Shown in pieces: positions 1 to 11,104 of a stretch of DNA of 64,000 nt. Each line of letters begins with the position of its first letter. The stretch's first letter is position 1. The notes beneath the pieces are model-generated. The model saw only the letters and a list, made by a program, of their open reading frames with translations, was not told the DNA's origin and made no database searches. This DNA is from Aralia elata. Taxonomy: Eukaryota > Streptophyta > Magnoliopsida > Apiales > Araliaceae. The translations under genes were made by a program, and so were the position numbers. Location of the stretch: positions 94,390,720-94,454,719 of the forward strand of contig CM068384.1 of NCBI GenBank assembly GCA_034770075.1. The letters run 5' to 3'.

Positions 1-188
1 TAAACTCAATTAAATACATACTTTGAATATAAAAATTCTCCACATCAATTTAACTGTAACACATATAATTAAATTAATCTACCACAAATTCATCAATTAA
101 TTATTTAATTCGATAATTAAATCATCGAAAAATATTTATTTAATTCAAAAAATATTTAAATTAAATTACAAAATTCTCGTTCGTCACA
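1..188 (-). repeat. Head of an LTR, minus strand, cut by the window edge
   Basis: Read on the minus strand, this begins TGTGACGAACGAG at 188 and runs off the window at 1. The same LTR head stands on the plus strand at 63439-64000 with only scattered differences over the shared stretch. TGTGACG is a common start of plant Ty3/gypsy LTRs. The sequence just outside (from 189) is not purine-rich on the element strand, so no polypurine tract is visible. This may be a solo LTR or an LTR inserted into older LTR sequence. Confidence 0.6.
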
Positions 189-1098
189 TCAATACTCTAG
201 CATTCGTTTAGCCGAAACAAATGGCATCGACACTTTTCTTGAATAGTTCTTGAATAACAGAACTTAAATAACTTGAACAGTTTATAGCAAAACAGTTTCT
301 TACAAATAGCACATAAGTGCAAATATTGGCACATAGCACAATTTACAGCTAAACATCTTGTACAAATAGAATACATTCGCATATAGACAAAAAATTTACA
401 AAACATAGACAACTTGTACAATTTAGCACATTGCACAGGTTAGGAAATTTTCGTAATCATAAATTCCTAGCATAAAGTAAATGCATACGATAAGATACTT
501 GCCTTATACGTGATTTACCGGAACGTTATCCAATCGCTCATCAAATGACCTATATGTATCATAAGGTCGAACATACCAGTTAGTCACTTATAGACTTCGC
601 TTATTGGTTTATAATATCATTATTCTTAATTCATAGTGTTCGCACTTTATAATCTAGTAACGCGATCAACTTTTAATAACCTCTCGGCATCGCGGCGTTC
701 GAAAATGTCACGGCTTTCATATCAACCTTCCCTGTTGATTTACCTTAACTCTATACATATCTTCCAAGTGTTCGTCTCATTAGATTCGAAACACTTGCCA
801 AACTCTTTAACACTAGTCATGACGTTTCGACGTTCGTACGTCGCACGCCCGATTCGCTTACGCGAACTCCCAAGCAACACGCCCTTGTGTTCGCTCGACA
901 TACCCAACTTATCTACCACTCATGGGTTTACATTTTCTTAGTCCCTATTCCCGAAGTTCAATGATTAGAACTCAGAATTACTATCTTACATGAGTCGGCG
1001 TCATGGCTTTCCGAAGAAATCACCACGATTTGCCTCTGGTCTCTCAATCATCCTAAAGATGTCCAATTTAGACCCTTGTTTTAACCTCAAATTCCAAA

Positions 1099-1195
1099 CT
1101 TAAAGATTGAAAGTTGTAGGTCTCTTCCTTAGCTTCCGAATCATCTTGAATCGTCTAAATTGAAGTTCGTATGAAAAAGTTATGCTTGATCGAAC
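1099..1195 (+). repeat. Conserved LTR module related to the one in element D
   Basis: The string GAAAGTTGTAG, then CTTAGCTT, CATCTTGAATC, TTGAAGTTCGTATGA and AGTTATG matches, in order and spacing, a segment at 31848-31945 in the D LTR. A second related segment in D lies at about 32022-32115. In both places a GC-rich block follows. The function is unknown. See the finding on the shared module. Confidence 0.55.
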
Positions 1196-1235
1196 AAAAG
1201 TCAAAAAATTACAAAATTGGGTGTAGGGAAACTTG

Positions 1236-1340
1236 GCCCCGGCGCACTAAGCAAGACTAATTAAGCTCGCCCCGGCCAGGACCTCTCTGTCAAACTTGCC
1301 CCGGCGAGCTTACAAGGCTAATTGAGCCCGCCTAGGTGTG
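1236..1340 (+). repeat. GC-rich paired block
   Basis: Two related GC-rich units (CCCCGGCGCACTAAG and CCCCGGCGAGCTTAC, each followed by an AAGNNTAATT-like spacer) stand out in AT-rich surroundings. They occupy the same position relative to the module at 1099-1195 as the GC island of D does to its own module. Confidence 0.45.
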
Positions 1341-1746
1341 CTCACCTGTTTCCGAAAGAAATGCTTCTTCTTCTACAGATTTTTCTTTCCGACGACGCGA
1401 TTGATTTCTAACGCACCAACTTACTTTTAGCATACCACAATATCTATAGCTTAGCATATTCGGAACAAATTTCTCAAATTTCTATTAAGCCCAAAAATTG
1501 GCTCAAAAGTCCATTTTTACGGACAATTTTTCAACGAACGACATTTTTATATGTCAAATTTTCGTTTTACCATAACTCGTTCATCCGAATTCGGATTGAA
1601 CTCGTTCTTGAGCCCGCAGCTCACATTCTCCATACTCTACAAAAGCCCTATGAATTCGGACTCCTTTGGGTGCGATAGCTAAATTCTTACCCCCGAAGCG
1701 ACATTGAGTTTTATAACCCGTCTTAAAACGTCTTTTTCGTGAATTT

Positions 1747-1769
1747 TTGCCATAACTTCGTTATGGCAA
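1747..1769. repeat. Perfect 10-bp inverted repeat with TTC loop
   Basis: The arms TTGCCATAAC and GTTATGGCAA flank the loop TTC and are followed by an 11-C run at 1771-1781. GTTATGGC is also the core of the conserved LTR module (AGTTATGGCCATTTTA in D), so the hairpin looks like that core in two opposing copies. Confidence 0.6.
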
Positions 1770-3403
1770 ATCCCCCCCCCCGTTCCACATAGAACTTTTC
1801 ATAATACACTCGCGGCTTATAAAAAAAGACGCAATAATCATTATTAAGGTCCTTTTTACGTCCTCTAAACAAGTTTTTCCATCCTCTCGCATAGGTTTAG
1901 GATTTTAATCTTTGTTTTCACTTTCATAATATTTACCAGTAAATATTCACAAGGTTTTTATATATAACACATCCTTGTCTCTCCATGATCCTTCTATAAT
2001 CATTAAATTAACAACCACCAACATGCACTTCTTAATATACTAAAAACTTTTTAAGCTATAAGACTTGAAAATGAAAAACATAAAGGAGTTAGGTTATTAC
2101 CCTCTTGTTCTTCTCTTGATTTTACTCTATTCTTGATCTTGGTTCTTCTTGCTCGATGATCCAAAATCAATAGCTTGATCTTCCTATTTAATCGATAAAT
2201 CAAACTCTCTTTGATTTCTTCTTTTTCTTTCTTTTTCTTCTCTCTTTTCTCTCTATCTTTCCTCTCTTTCTTCTTAGGTTTTTGAAATGAAATGAAAAGT
2301 GGAATGTCTAGGTTCAATTAACCTAGACAAAGCTCTACTAATTAACTCATCCTCCTCCATTAGTTAGGTTAGTTAACCATAGTTTAGCAACCTCATCATT
2401 GCTTAAGGCTTTGTTTGGTTAGCTAGTTAAAAATAATGGGGAACCATGCATTAAATGGTTGTCTAAGGATGGTGAGTCATGCAAGATGACTCACCCTTTT
2501 GGTCCCCTCATTCGGCATAAATCTTATTTTATGCTTTAATTTGCATTTAATTTGGTTTTCATTTCAACCAAGCTTACTTAGCCCTTAAGTCTCTAGGTTT
2601 TAACCCTAGAGCTCAAGCCATCACCAACCCTAGCCAAGCCATCACCAACCCTAGCTCCATCCTTAGCTCAACCCTAGCCAAGTCATCCCAAACCCTAACC
2701 GAGCCAACTTAACACTTAGGCTCATTTCCGATTTGGTTACTTCGAAACTTAGTTTTGATTTCTAGTTTCCTTTTTAGTTAACTATTATAATTATTATAGT
2801 TAGCCAAATGTCCATTTTACCCTCTTATAAAATCGTTTAGGGTTTACTTATCCGAGCTCGCTCGGTTACTCGATCTCGTTGTAGTTAGATTCTCTAACTC
2901 GTCACGCATGAGAAAACTGTGAAATCTCTTTCGTCAGTTTTATTGGACATTATGTCTCCCGTCCTTAAACAAACAATATCCCATGATTCAAAAATTTCAA
3001 AAAACGAAAAATGAAAAAGTCAACTTTTATTACCTTGACCCATTCTTGACTATTTGGCCCGAAGAATCAAAATTTTCGAGTTTATAGTTTATTCTTACTA
3101 ATTTCGACGTTCCGGATTCAACCGAACTGTCCGCGTCTCAAAATTCTACTCCAAACTCTAGTTCGAGTCCTGCCTACATTACTCTTATCTTTTATACGAC
3201 TGGTCGTCTTTCGTTAGTCAAATCAAACTAATTAAGTAATTAGTCTTGACCAGCTATTTACTTATATTCATTATCACCTAATCACACATATATTTATTAA
3301 TTTAGCTCATTTACACATCATAATATCTATAAATTTCTTATTTATTAGATATTTACATCGAAAAACCTAATTACAAGGTTATCTGATTTCTCGGGTCGTC
3401 ACA

Positions 3404-3422
3404 TTCTTCCCCCCTTATAAGG
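3404..3422 (-). other. Polypurine tract before a gypsy LTR
   Basis: On the minus strand the tract reads CCTTATAAGGGGGGAAGAA and is followed by TG and the LTR start. The preceding GGGGACGAAATCC matches the usual end of Tekay-type chromovirus internal regions. Compare CGAGGACGAA at 53951 in element E. Confidence 0.7.
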
Positions 3423-4260
3423 ATTTCGTCCCCGGAATCACCAGGTTAATCATTCTAATCCTCAAAATTCTTTAATCAACTATGTAGCCTCATCTTGAAA
3501 CTACCTATTCGTTTACACTTATTATTTTCATTATTTGAAAAAATTCTAGGATATCACATTATCCCCTTTTTCTAGGAATTTCGTTCGCGAAATTGCAACA
3601 TACTCATCTTTACACGTTCTACTCATCATACTAACCTCTACATTGTCACCTTTCTCTAATGACTTCATATCTTCCTATCATTCGATTTTCAGAATATTGG
3701 AATATCTTTCAAAAGTCATCAACAATTGTTCAATAATTATGAAGCAGTATGAATAACTAGAAAGTAAAAGTTTCTTTAAAACTTTTCATAGATAAGGGGT
3801 CATAAAGACCATAAACTTTGTTTCTGAAAAGGTTTTAACAGAAATTTATATGTAAACCGTCTGACTTACGGGCACATAGGTGATCAGCCTGTCATGCCCT
3901 ATGTTGATCCATACTATCTTTACCACTGATTCGCGCAAACAGAATTTCCCAATTTAGGGTTGTCCTGTGTTGATCAACACTAGCTTGCAAGAACGACATT
4001 TGCGTTCATCATATTGCCTTTAGCGCATAAAAATAAATATTTCCCAATTTAGGGATGTTCTGGAGTCCACACCAAATCAATTTAGTGGAACAATTCTATA
4101 AAAAATTTCCTAGTTCAGGGATATATCTACACGATTCAAATGGCTTAGACTTACATATAACGTTTGGATATCATTGAAACAGTTGTTTAGCCAACATAAC
4201 CGGTGTTGACTTTATCATAAACTCATAAACTCAAAAAATTATTTTTATTACTTTGTCATA
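3423..4260 (-). mobile_element. Remnant of Ty3/gypsy 3' internal region, with a second LTR junction
   Basis: A second polypurine-like tract (3577-3559, minus strand) is followed at 3558 by TGTGATATCC, another LTR start, only 155 bases from the junction at 3403. The 3558-3423 piece is thus either a tiny LTR remnant or a duplicated 3' end. Further along, three related units with TTTCCCAATTTAGGG or close variants occur at about 3945, 4040 and 4105. No coding domain could be recognised. Confidence 0.45.
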
Positions 4261-5759
4261 CTACATCATACCATAGTGGGCTGATGATCCTTAGATCACA
4301 TCCGACACTAGGTTAAGCTACATTGATGATTCCATCAGGAGCTCATTCCTTTTTATCGACAGGTCTAGTTTGAGCATCCCCAAATGGTGTGCTAAATCAG
4401 GAGGTGATCAAGTTATGACGGTGATTGAAGATATTTCCGATAAGGAAGTAGCCTCTATTGCTAGCATCAAAGGCAACATGACCATTGATGACTGGACTAT
4501 TGAGTCTTAGCTAACCAAGAAAGGGTAAATTCAGAGGATACAATTATGGGTCCTAGGAGATGTTGGGACATTTCCATTTGCTTAGCTTTATGTCTTGTTT
4601 TATTTTCCATACATTATTATGTTATGCTTTGTTAAAAAAAATCAAAAGAAAAAGAATAAAAATAAATCAAAAAAATCAATCTATGATATCCATGGCGTGA
4701 ACTACGTAAGACATGATCTCCTTTCATACGAGTACGTAGGTAGCCAGTTATGGTGCAGTCTAATCCTTATAAAAACTCCCAAAACCCCTTCAACAATTCA
4801 ACGATCACAAGATTCGACTCTTCAATAACTCATCAACCCATGAAGTACGAGAAGACTTGATCTCCTTTGGACCTATAGAAGTACGCAAGCGGTCGCTATG
4901 ACAAAGTCTATCTCATACTCGATAACCTGTTCCCCGAGAGAAAAGCCACAAGTCAGGCCTTATAGATCGAATCCAAACTCGGTTGAAACCGTCACATCCT
5001 AAACCAAGTCGAGCTCTTAAGATCCAATTTAGTAGAATCTGAAGGTATGTCGACATCAATCATCAAAGCTGAAGCAAGAAAATCAGAAACATAACAATAT
5101 CCAGCATGATCATCCGCAAAGACAGATACAACCCAAGGCGATATAAAACAGATTACAGTAAATATCGACTCAACTATACGAATTAACTATCCAATGACTC
5201 CTCTCATGACCATCAGAGAGCTGACATCCTCAATCACAAACCTTCGTCAAATCAGAAGAAAAAGGTTATCAAAGCCGAAGGCACCTACAAGACAGAAATG
5301 GTGGCAGGGGCACCCGAACGTCAAAGATCGTACCCTCTACCTGACCACCAGATGGGTCATAAGACAAAGGATTCTTAGGATCTTGGTAGCTCATCAGCCC
5401 ACCCGTCAAACACATAGTGAAACAACTACCTTGACAACAAACAAGACTGGTGCAATTTCGGAACCAGCGATAACTCAACACTAGGGCATTCATCGAACAT
5501 CCCAAAAGGGGAAAATGCACAAGTCGGTGCCCATAGCACAATCCCATTAGCATGCGTCGTCATTATCAGAGCTCCCCTCGTATCATTTCATTGGTTATCT
5601 GGTATGATCATTTGGTCTTTTTCAATCTTAATTTTCTTAAAAAACAACGACCCACATATCAGGTACGACTTTTTCGTCTCTTTATTTATTTTTTGTCTTC
5701 ATTTACATACATTTTGGATGGTAGATAGTTTAAGTCTATATAAATCTTACATTAGAGCC

Positions 5760-5817
5760 TAAAAAGAAAAGAAAAGAAAAAAAAAGAAAAAAAAGAACAA
5801 AAGAAAAAGAAAGAAAT
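5760..5817 (+). repeat. Purine-only tract
   Basis: About 58 bases consist almost entirely of A and G with one C, built of (A)nG units. It is a simple-sequence tract in an element remnant, with triplex potential but no visible gene. Confidence 0.7.
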
Positions 5818-6060
5818 TTGAAGAGAATGTTTTATTTGACTTGTTATGAATTAGATTAACTCTAATAAGCGTCCGTGGAGCAAGAAACATGAGTACGATT
5901 CGAAGAGTAAGACTATTCAACCTTTTCATTAGGCACAAAATCCTAGTTCAAAGCGTTATTTGGAGCAAAATCGATCTCATATGCTGGTCCATACTTTGCG
6001 TATACCCTAACTCTTAGTTGTGGGGTATAAAGCTATGACGACAATGATGACCGTTAGTGC

Positions 6061-6600
6061 GAAGACGTAAGATGAATCCAATGTCTCGAATCGTGGCCTA
6101 GGTTTTACTCGAGTAATTAAGCCCGAGGGGTGTCTTTACACCTGGTGCCCTAAAGCCGTCTAGTTAGGGAGTCACCGGCCCAACGCTCATTACATGGGTA
6201 CTTAGAGCCTAAGAAAACGAGCGTTACGAGAGAAATAGATGTTAAAAGAAGAGGAGACCTGAGCAGATCTGAATCATGGTTTGGGTTACTCGAGTAATTA
6301 AGCTCGAGGGGTGCCTTTACACCCCTAAAACTGTCTGGTTCGGGAGTCACCGGCCCAACGGTCGTTACGTGGGTAACTTTAAGCCTAAGAAAACGAATCC
6401 TGCACGAGGTCAAACGAGGAATAAATAGAGTAAACCACCTAACTTGTCTCGAAATGTGGCATTTGTTACTCGAGCAAGTAAACCCGAAGAGGTGTCTTTA
6501 CACCTAGTGCCCTAAAGCCGTTTGGTTTGGGAGTCATTGGTCCAAAACTCGTTAAAAGAGTAACCTTGAATAGCCTAAGAAAATGAGACATGTTAAACGA
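6061..6600 (+). repeat. Tandem repeat, three units of about 180 bp
   Basis: Units are anchored by TTACTCGAG at 6105, 6286 and 6466, giving periods of 181 and 180. Each carries AAGCCCGAGGGGTGTCTTTACACC or a variant, then CCGTCTGGTT-like sequence, GGGAGTCACCGGCCCAA and AAGCCTAAGAAAA. Within each unit GGTGT-C-TTTACACC forms a short inverted repeat. Units differ by many substitutions, so the array is old. Confidence 0.8.
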
Positions 6601-7641
6601 AAAAAAAGAGAGAAGAAAATATAGAGTTAAAAAGAAGAAAATTTTGAGCGAAAGAAAATGAGACCATCTAAAGTCATGGAAGAGAAACCCCTACTAAGGG
6701 TTACGACATTCATAGTGTGCATGTCGTATGACATCAATTCTGCGAAGAACGACGCCGAGAATGAAGATGGAGTACCTTTGATAAAGGAAGGTAGTTCTTT
6801 TGAATTTAATCTTACTCATACATAATGACCATGGATGCTTAAAAGTTTTCTTGCGATTTCATAACTTGTTAAATGAAAAATCGTCAATAACATTGAGGTT
6901 AATATATACACGACGCATCATTCGTGATAAGATAAAAATATAGTGAATACGAGCTGAGTTGTAGCACCAATGAACATTCAATTCATAAAATTTAACTTCA
7001 TATGCCTTATTAACGAGATTATACTAATCCTTATATCGGAGGTATCCCTGACGGCCTGAGCCGTCAAGCTTTTTGCGCTATGGGTAACTTGGCGTGGTCA
7101 ATGAAGCGAATTTCTTATATAAATCCCCGATAACACCACTCGCAAGGGCTGGGGCATTTTTAAGATTCATTGAAATGGAAGGAGTCTAAGGCTGTACCAA
7201 ACTTTTTATCAAAAGAAACGGGAACTCTCGAAAGAAGTTACGATGAAGTAAGCTCACTACGACAAGGGAAGGAAATAAATTGAATTCCTTACCCAAGAGA
7301 ATCCTTAACTCAAAAACGATCGCCTTGTCGGTAAAATCGTATCATTTAACCAAACAGGGGTCATTTCCATTTAAGCATATGTACAGAGTGAACATGCATC
7401 ACGATAATGAAAATGAATCCATATATAAAATATTTATTGATCCATACATAAAATCTATGCATATATACACGAATGCGAACGTTAAAGTAAAATATACAGG
7501 AAAAAAGCACAAGCGCCCCAATGAATCTGGTGTCTCAACACTAATCCCCTGCAATGCGCAGCCCCGGGTGGAGGGAACCGAATGCATGACTCAGCTAATC
7601 AGCGAGGATGGTGCGAATGGCTGCGAAAGCTGATCTACAAT

Positions 7642-7646
7642 GACGA
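7642..7646. repeat. Left target-site duplication of element A (GACGA)
   Basis: GACGA stands directly before A's 5' LTR and recurs directly after A's 3' LTR at 44471-44475. Five bases is the usual Ty1/copia duplication length. Confidence 0.85.
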
Positions 7647-9464
7647 TAAAAGTAGTATGCACACAAGCCAATCATATTTGATATGATATAGCATATACTT
7701 TGTAATCTTATTCATTTATTAATAAAATAATTGATTTTCTTAAAAGGCATTTTACATTATCTACATGGTGCTGTTATATTAAATGTGATAAACCCATAGT
7801 TTTGAGCAATGCTTTTAGAATCATGATGGTGATCATGCTAATGAGATCTAAATTCTAGATAGCTCATAAACTAAAATCGTTCCTAATCGTTGGATTACTA
7901 AAAAAAGGATTAGTAAATCCGGATAGATTAGTACATACGTTACTTGCTCTTAGTAAGAGGATGATTGATCTCATAATCATTTGTGTGGAGACACTAAAGC
8001 AAGTATGTAGGTACTTATTGGAGAATAAGTTCACTGAACGTGGCTCACTAAAGAATACCTAATGGAGTTTTACTCTCCTATCAATAGGAATCCTCTAGTG
8101 ATAGTAGTACAAGTGATCCTTGGACTTGAAATCATCATAGTATCTTGTGTATGATGAGTTATACTTTGACATGTCCCTTAAGACCATTAGGGAATATCAA
8201 AGGGTATAATTGGGTATAATACGTTGTACATGGAGATGGGTGAATGATTAACAAAGAATCTACCACGTCTATTAAAAGATGTGAATGTCCTATGTGATTT
8301 GATAAATGATAACTCAGTAGTCCTTGGCCAAGGCAGAATGAAACTAGAAAGGAGTTTCTAATTTGCATTATTTAGAGTTGTGCATTTGGGAATCGAAATA
8401 CATATAATTAAATAAAATAAGACTTGATAGTAAATCCATGTCTTATATTTAATTGGGACATTGTATGGTAGAAGGATTAAATTGTACGGTAACTATGCAC
8501 TGAAAGGTTCTTTTGTGATTAATGTTGACATCTATATTATCTAGAAAGTCATTGATCACTAAGGGGACTTACCCTTATTGTAAAATAAATGTTATTTATT
8601 TAAATAAATTAAATAGTTTAATTTATTTATTTAAATATAATTAGAATTGTCTAATTGATTTATTCAAAACTGGTTTAATATGGAGAACCTAAAAGGTCAC
8701 ACCACAAAAGGAAAATATTTATTTAAGAAGTAAATGACATAATTCTAATAATAAGTTAAGTGTATTTAATTTAGTCTATGGAGATAGAATAAATTAAATA
8801 GCTTATTATTTATTATTTAATATTTTAAAAATATTAAATATAAATTAATAAGAGGAGTCTTATTATTATTATTACTATTACTATTATTTAATTCCCAATA
8901 GGGATTGTGAATTAATTAATAGAAGTACTCTCTCATGAATTCCTAATTGGATTAGGAGCATAATTAATTAAAGGAGTTTAATTATAATAGAAACCCTAAT
9001 CCTAAATAGTTTAGGGAAGGGTTATTCCTACATCTATAAATAAGAGGAGTCTTATCATAGATTAGGGTTACACACTCTTGCATTAGATTGTGGAGAGTAC
9101 TTGCAATTTCTATAGAGATAGAAACTGGGATTTTGCCAACACCCAACTTCTTGTATACCTATTCTTCCTTGGTGGATCACCTCTAGAGGCCAAACACTTG
9201 GGTGGCTAACGTTGATCAAAAGAAGGAATCTCATCGGTGGAATTCGAGGAGAACACGAAGGACTAGGAGTTGAACTTGTACCCGAGGAAGCTTTGATCTA
9301 CAAGGGTATAATTCTTATTCTCTTTCTCTTTCGTTTAATTGATAATTGGACACAAGGATAGATCATGGTGATAGTTTGTATTAAATTTTTAAAATCCATT
9401 TTATCACGCTTCTGCCCTATTTATGTAATTTGATTGCATGCTTGCATTATATACAAACCTAACA
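7647..9464 (+). repeat. 5' LTR of copia element A (1818 bp)
   Basis: It starts TAAAAGTAGTATGCACAC, where the family has TGAAAG, so the terminal TG has mutated to TA, and it ends ATACAAACCTAACA. It is followed at once by a tRNA-Met-type primer site. A TATA box lies at 9035-9042. The LTR is in inverted orientation to B's LTR at 13476-15296. Confidence 0.9.
9035..9042 (+). promoter_or_regulatory. TATA box in LTR of A
   Basis: TATAAATA occurs about 1.39 kb into the LTR and is kept in all six LTRs of this family: 44041 in A's 3' LTR, and the reverse complement at 13899, 16132, 23412 and 30337. The spacing suggests a long U3 and an R-U5 of roughly 400 bases. Confidence 0.65.
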
Positions 9465-9465
9465 G

Positions 9466-9478
9466 TGGTATCAAAGCC
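9466..9478 (+). other. Primer binding site, initiator tRNA-Met
   Basis: TGGTATCAAAGCC sits one base after the LTR end. It matches the usual TGGTATCAGAGCC complement of the initiator tRNA-Met 3' end with one change. Confidence 0.85.
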
Positions 9479-9573
9479 TAATCCTTGTGTTAATTATTGA
9501 TTGTGATGATTCCATGTATGAATTTATATGCGATACGATCGGATTTTTGGGCTTGGAAAAAATTTTCTGATTC

Positions 9574-9702
9574 AGCGTCGCGGCGCGACTGCGCCGCTTC
9601 CAGTTTATTCTGGAGCGCGGCCGCGCCTGAACCCAAAAAATGCTTCTAGGGGTGCAGCGTGGCCGCGCTGCTCCTAGCTCAATTTGTAGCGCGGCCGCGC
9701 CG
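9574..9702 (+). repeat. GC-rich palindrome cluster in copia leader
   Basis: GCGGCGCGACTGCGCCGC, GCGCGGCCGCGCC (twice) and CAGCGTGGCCGCGCTG stand within about 130 bases of AT-rich leader. B has a matching cluster built on GGCGCAGCTGCGCC. C has a TTGAC-rich palindrome cluster near the same place instead. Confidence 0.8.
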
Positions 9703-10457
9703 ATATGCGGAGTTTAATTTTTTTTTGTTTTTCTCAATTAACATAAATAGTTTATTTAATTGATAAAAGTTTAAAATAAAGACGTTTATTTTATCTGAAA
9801 TATGATTTCAGATTGCTAAAATTAAAGGAGTTTAATTTGGATTTGGTTTTTTTGATTAAAATAAAAGAGTTTATTTTATTTCAAAAAACTAAATATTAAC
9901 AAAACTTTTGCCCATTAATTGATATCAATGCATATATGGAATGGTTTTATTATTCATGAGATGAATGTTATTTATTGATACATATAGATATATGTATGAT
10001 AATAAATAGGGATTGATTATGGACTATTGGCCAATGTGTGATTGGAATTATTTTAGAGGATGCTTGAATGTATGGGTTTTTATAAATGGTGTCTGCGTAC
10101 CTCGTCTTCTCTAATTTTTCCTTAATGTAAATTCTATCTCCCTCTTATGTACTTCCTCTTGACTACTGATCAAGGTTTCTATTTATTGTAAAACGTTTTT
10201 GTAATAGGACTAGTTAGAATTAATTTTGAAGAATTGGAGACAAAGGAGCAAGGAGCGCTTGAAGACCCGTTTGTATTGGAGCCCAGGTTTAAATGTAATA
10301 GTTATATTTAAATTTTATTCTTGCACTCTAGGTTTGACCTTTTGGTTCACTTGGTGGCTCTAGTGAACCAAACTAGAATAAAAGTCCATAATCAATCCGG
10401 GTAGATAGTATTCTATATGTGCATGCTTACTATATATATATATATATTATATTATCC

Positions 10458-10474
10458 AACATGCTTCGCATGTT
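10458..10474 (+). other. Conserved leader hairpin
   Basis: A perfect 7-bp inverted repeat, AACATGC and GCATGTT with loop TTC, is kept unchanged at 28908-28924 (B) and 21661-21677 (C), while the AT-rich flanks differ. Confidence 0.7.
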
Positions 10475-11104
10475 AAATAATATGACGCGTATTTTATATA
10501 TATATGTGCATGCAAGCTAAACAAGATGAGACTAATAATAATAAACCCCTCAAAGAAATCATATTAAGTCCTAAGCGTTCAAAGATATTAGGAATATCGA
10601 ACGTCGCCTTCTAGCATGGTAAAGCAATAGAGTATTAAATATTTAATATGAGTTTGTTGTGCATACACAAGGTGAGTATTAAATATTTAAGATGTTGTTT
10701 TATCACATTTGATGCTTATTAAGGAAATGAACATTACTGCTTTGTTGTGCACACACAAGGGCGGTCTTTTTCTCTTCACATATGTGGAAGTGCTAGGTTG
10801 GACTTAACTTAGATTATTTTAGTTCGGATGTGCACACACTTGACCATTATAATCTAAGAGGCAAAATACAAGGAGTTACATAGTGATGTAATTGACAATA
10901 GTTGTCTACCTATTTATTTATATATAGTTTGTTATGCACACACAAGGATATATACATTTGAAATGGGATCCTTAATCTCACTAGCAAATCTTTAATTAGA
11001 TTTGCCAAACTATATAATGAGGGTAATATAGTTTGATGAAAATAGTGGGAGATACCGATTTAAATAAAGACCTAATTTATTTGGATGATTAATAAAATGA
11101 ATGT

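Larger units (their letters stand above)
189..3403 (-). repeat. Decayed Ty3/gypsy LTR sequence, probably composite
   Basis: The right boundary is clear: on the minus strand a polypurine tract (3422-3404) is followed at 3403 by TGTGACGACCCGAG, a typical gypsy LTR start. The stretch 215-430 is similar to 57885-58075 of fragment F, in the same orientation. No coding domain is recognisable, and the ORFs here are low-complexity. The stretch 1099-1195 carries a conserved LTR motif on the plus strand, opposite to the inferred LTR direction, so this stretch may combine two elements. The left end is abutted by another LTR at 188. Short CCCTAGCC-like direct repeats lie at 2600-2700. Confidence 0.5.
4261..7641 (+). 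repeat. Old repeat DNA, Tat-type gypsy untranslated region suspected
   Basis: This is the DNA into which element A inserted. A motif pair built from GAACTACGTAAGACATGATC and GTACGTAGGTAGCC (about 4697-4745), echoed at 4840-4890, resembles a sequence often seen in Tat/Ogre-type gypsy elements of plants. Long A/G tracts (5760-5817, 6600-6660), a 180-bp tandem repeat and the phrase GGCTGGGGCATTTTTAAG (7149-7166) point the same way. ORFs at 5194-5484 and 7280-7633 show no known domain and are probably chance. The family call comes from remembered motif patterns, not a search. Confidence 0.4.
9479..11104 (+). other. Untranslated leader of element A with structured repeats
   Basis: This stretch lies between primer site and gag and has no coding capacity. 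It contains GC-rich palindromes (9574-9702), mirrored AT-rich units such as AAATTAAAGGAGTTTAATTT, a perfect hairpin AACATGC-TTC-GCATGTT (10458-10474), and four spaced copies of a TTGTTGTGCACACACAAGG motif (10654, 10742, 10825 variant, 10929). The hairpin and the repeated motif recur in B and C in the equivalent place. Confidence 0.7.

Noticed and set aside
2051..2317. Lysine/glutamate-rich minus-strand frame
   Set aside because: It translates a TTCTTT-rich tract; there is no domain and no conserved relative in the window.
5194..5553. Overlapping frames on both strands near 5300
   Set aside because: Neither shows a domain, and both are likely chance openings in remnant DNA.
6105..6560. CRISPR-like spaced repeats
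   Set aside because: The units are 180 bp long, diverged and contiguous, in plant repeat DNA. This is an ordinary tandem repeat.
7280..7633. 117-codon frame ending just before element A
   Set aside because: It has mixed composition without motif, and its frame meets a stop beside A's insertion site. A relic of gypsy coding is possible but not supportable.
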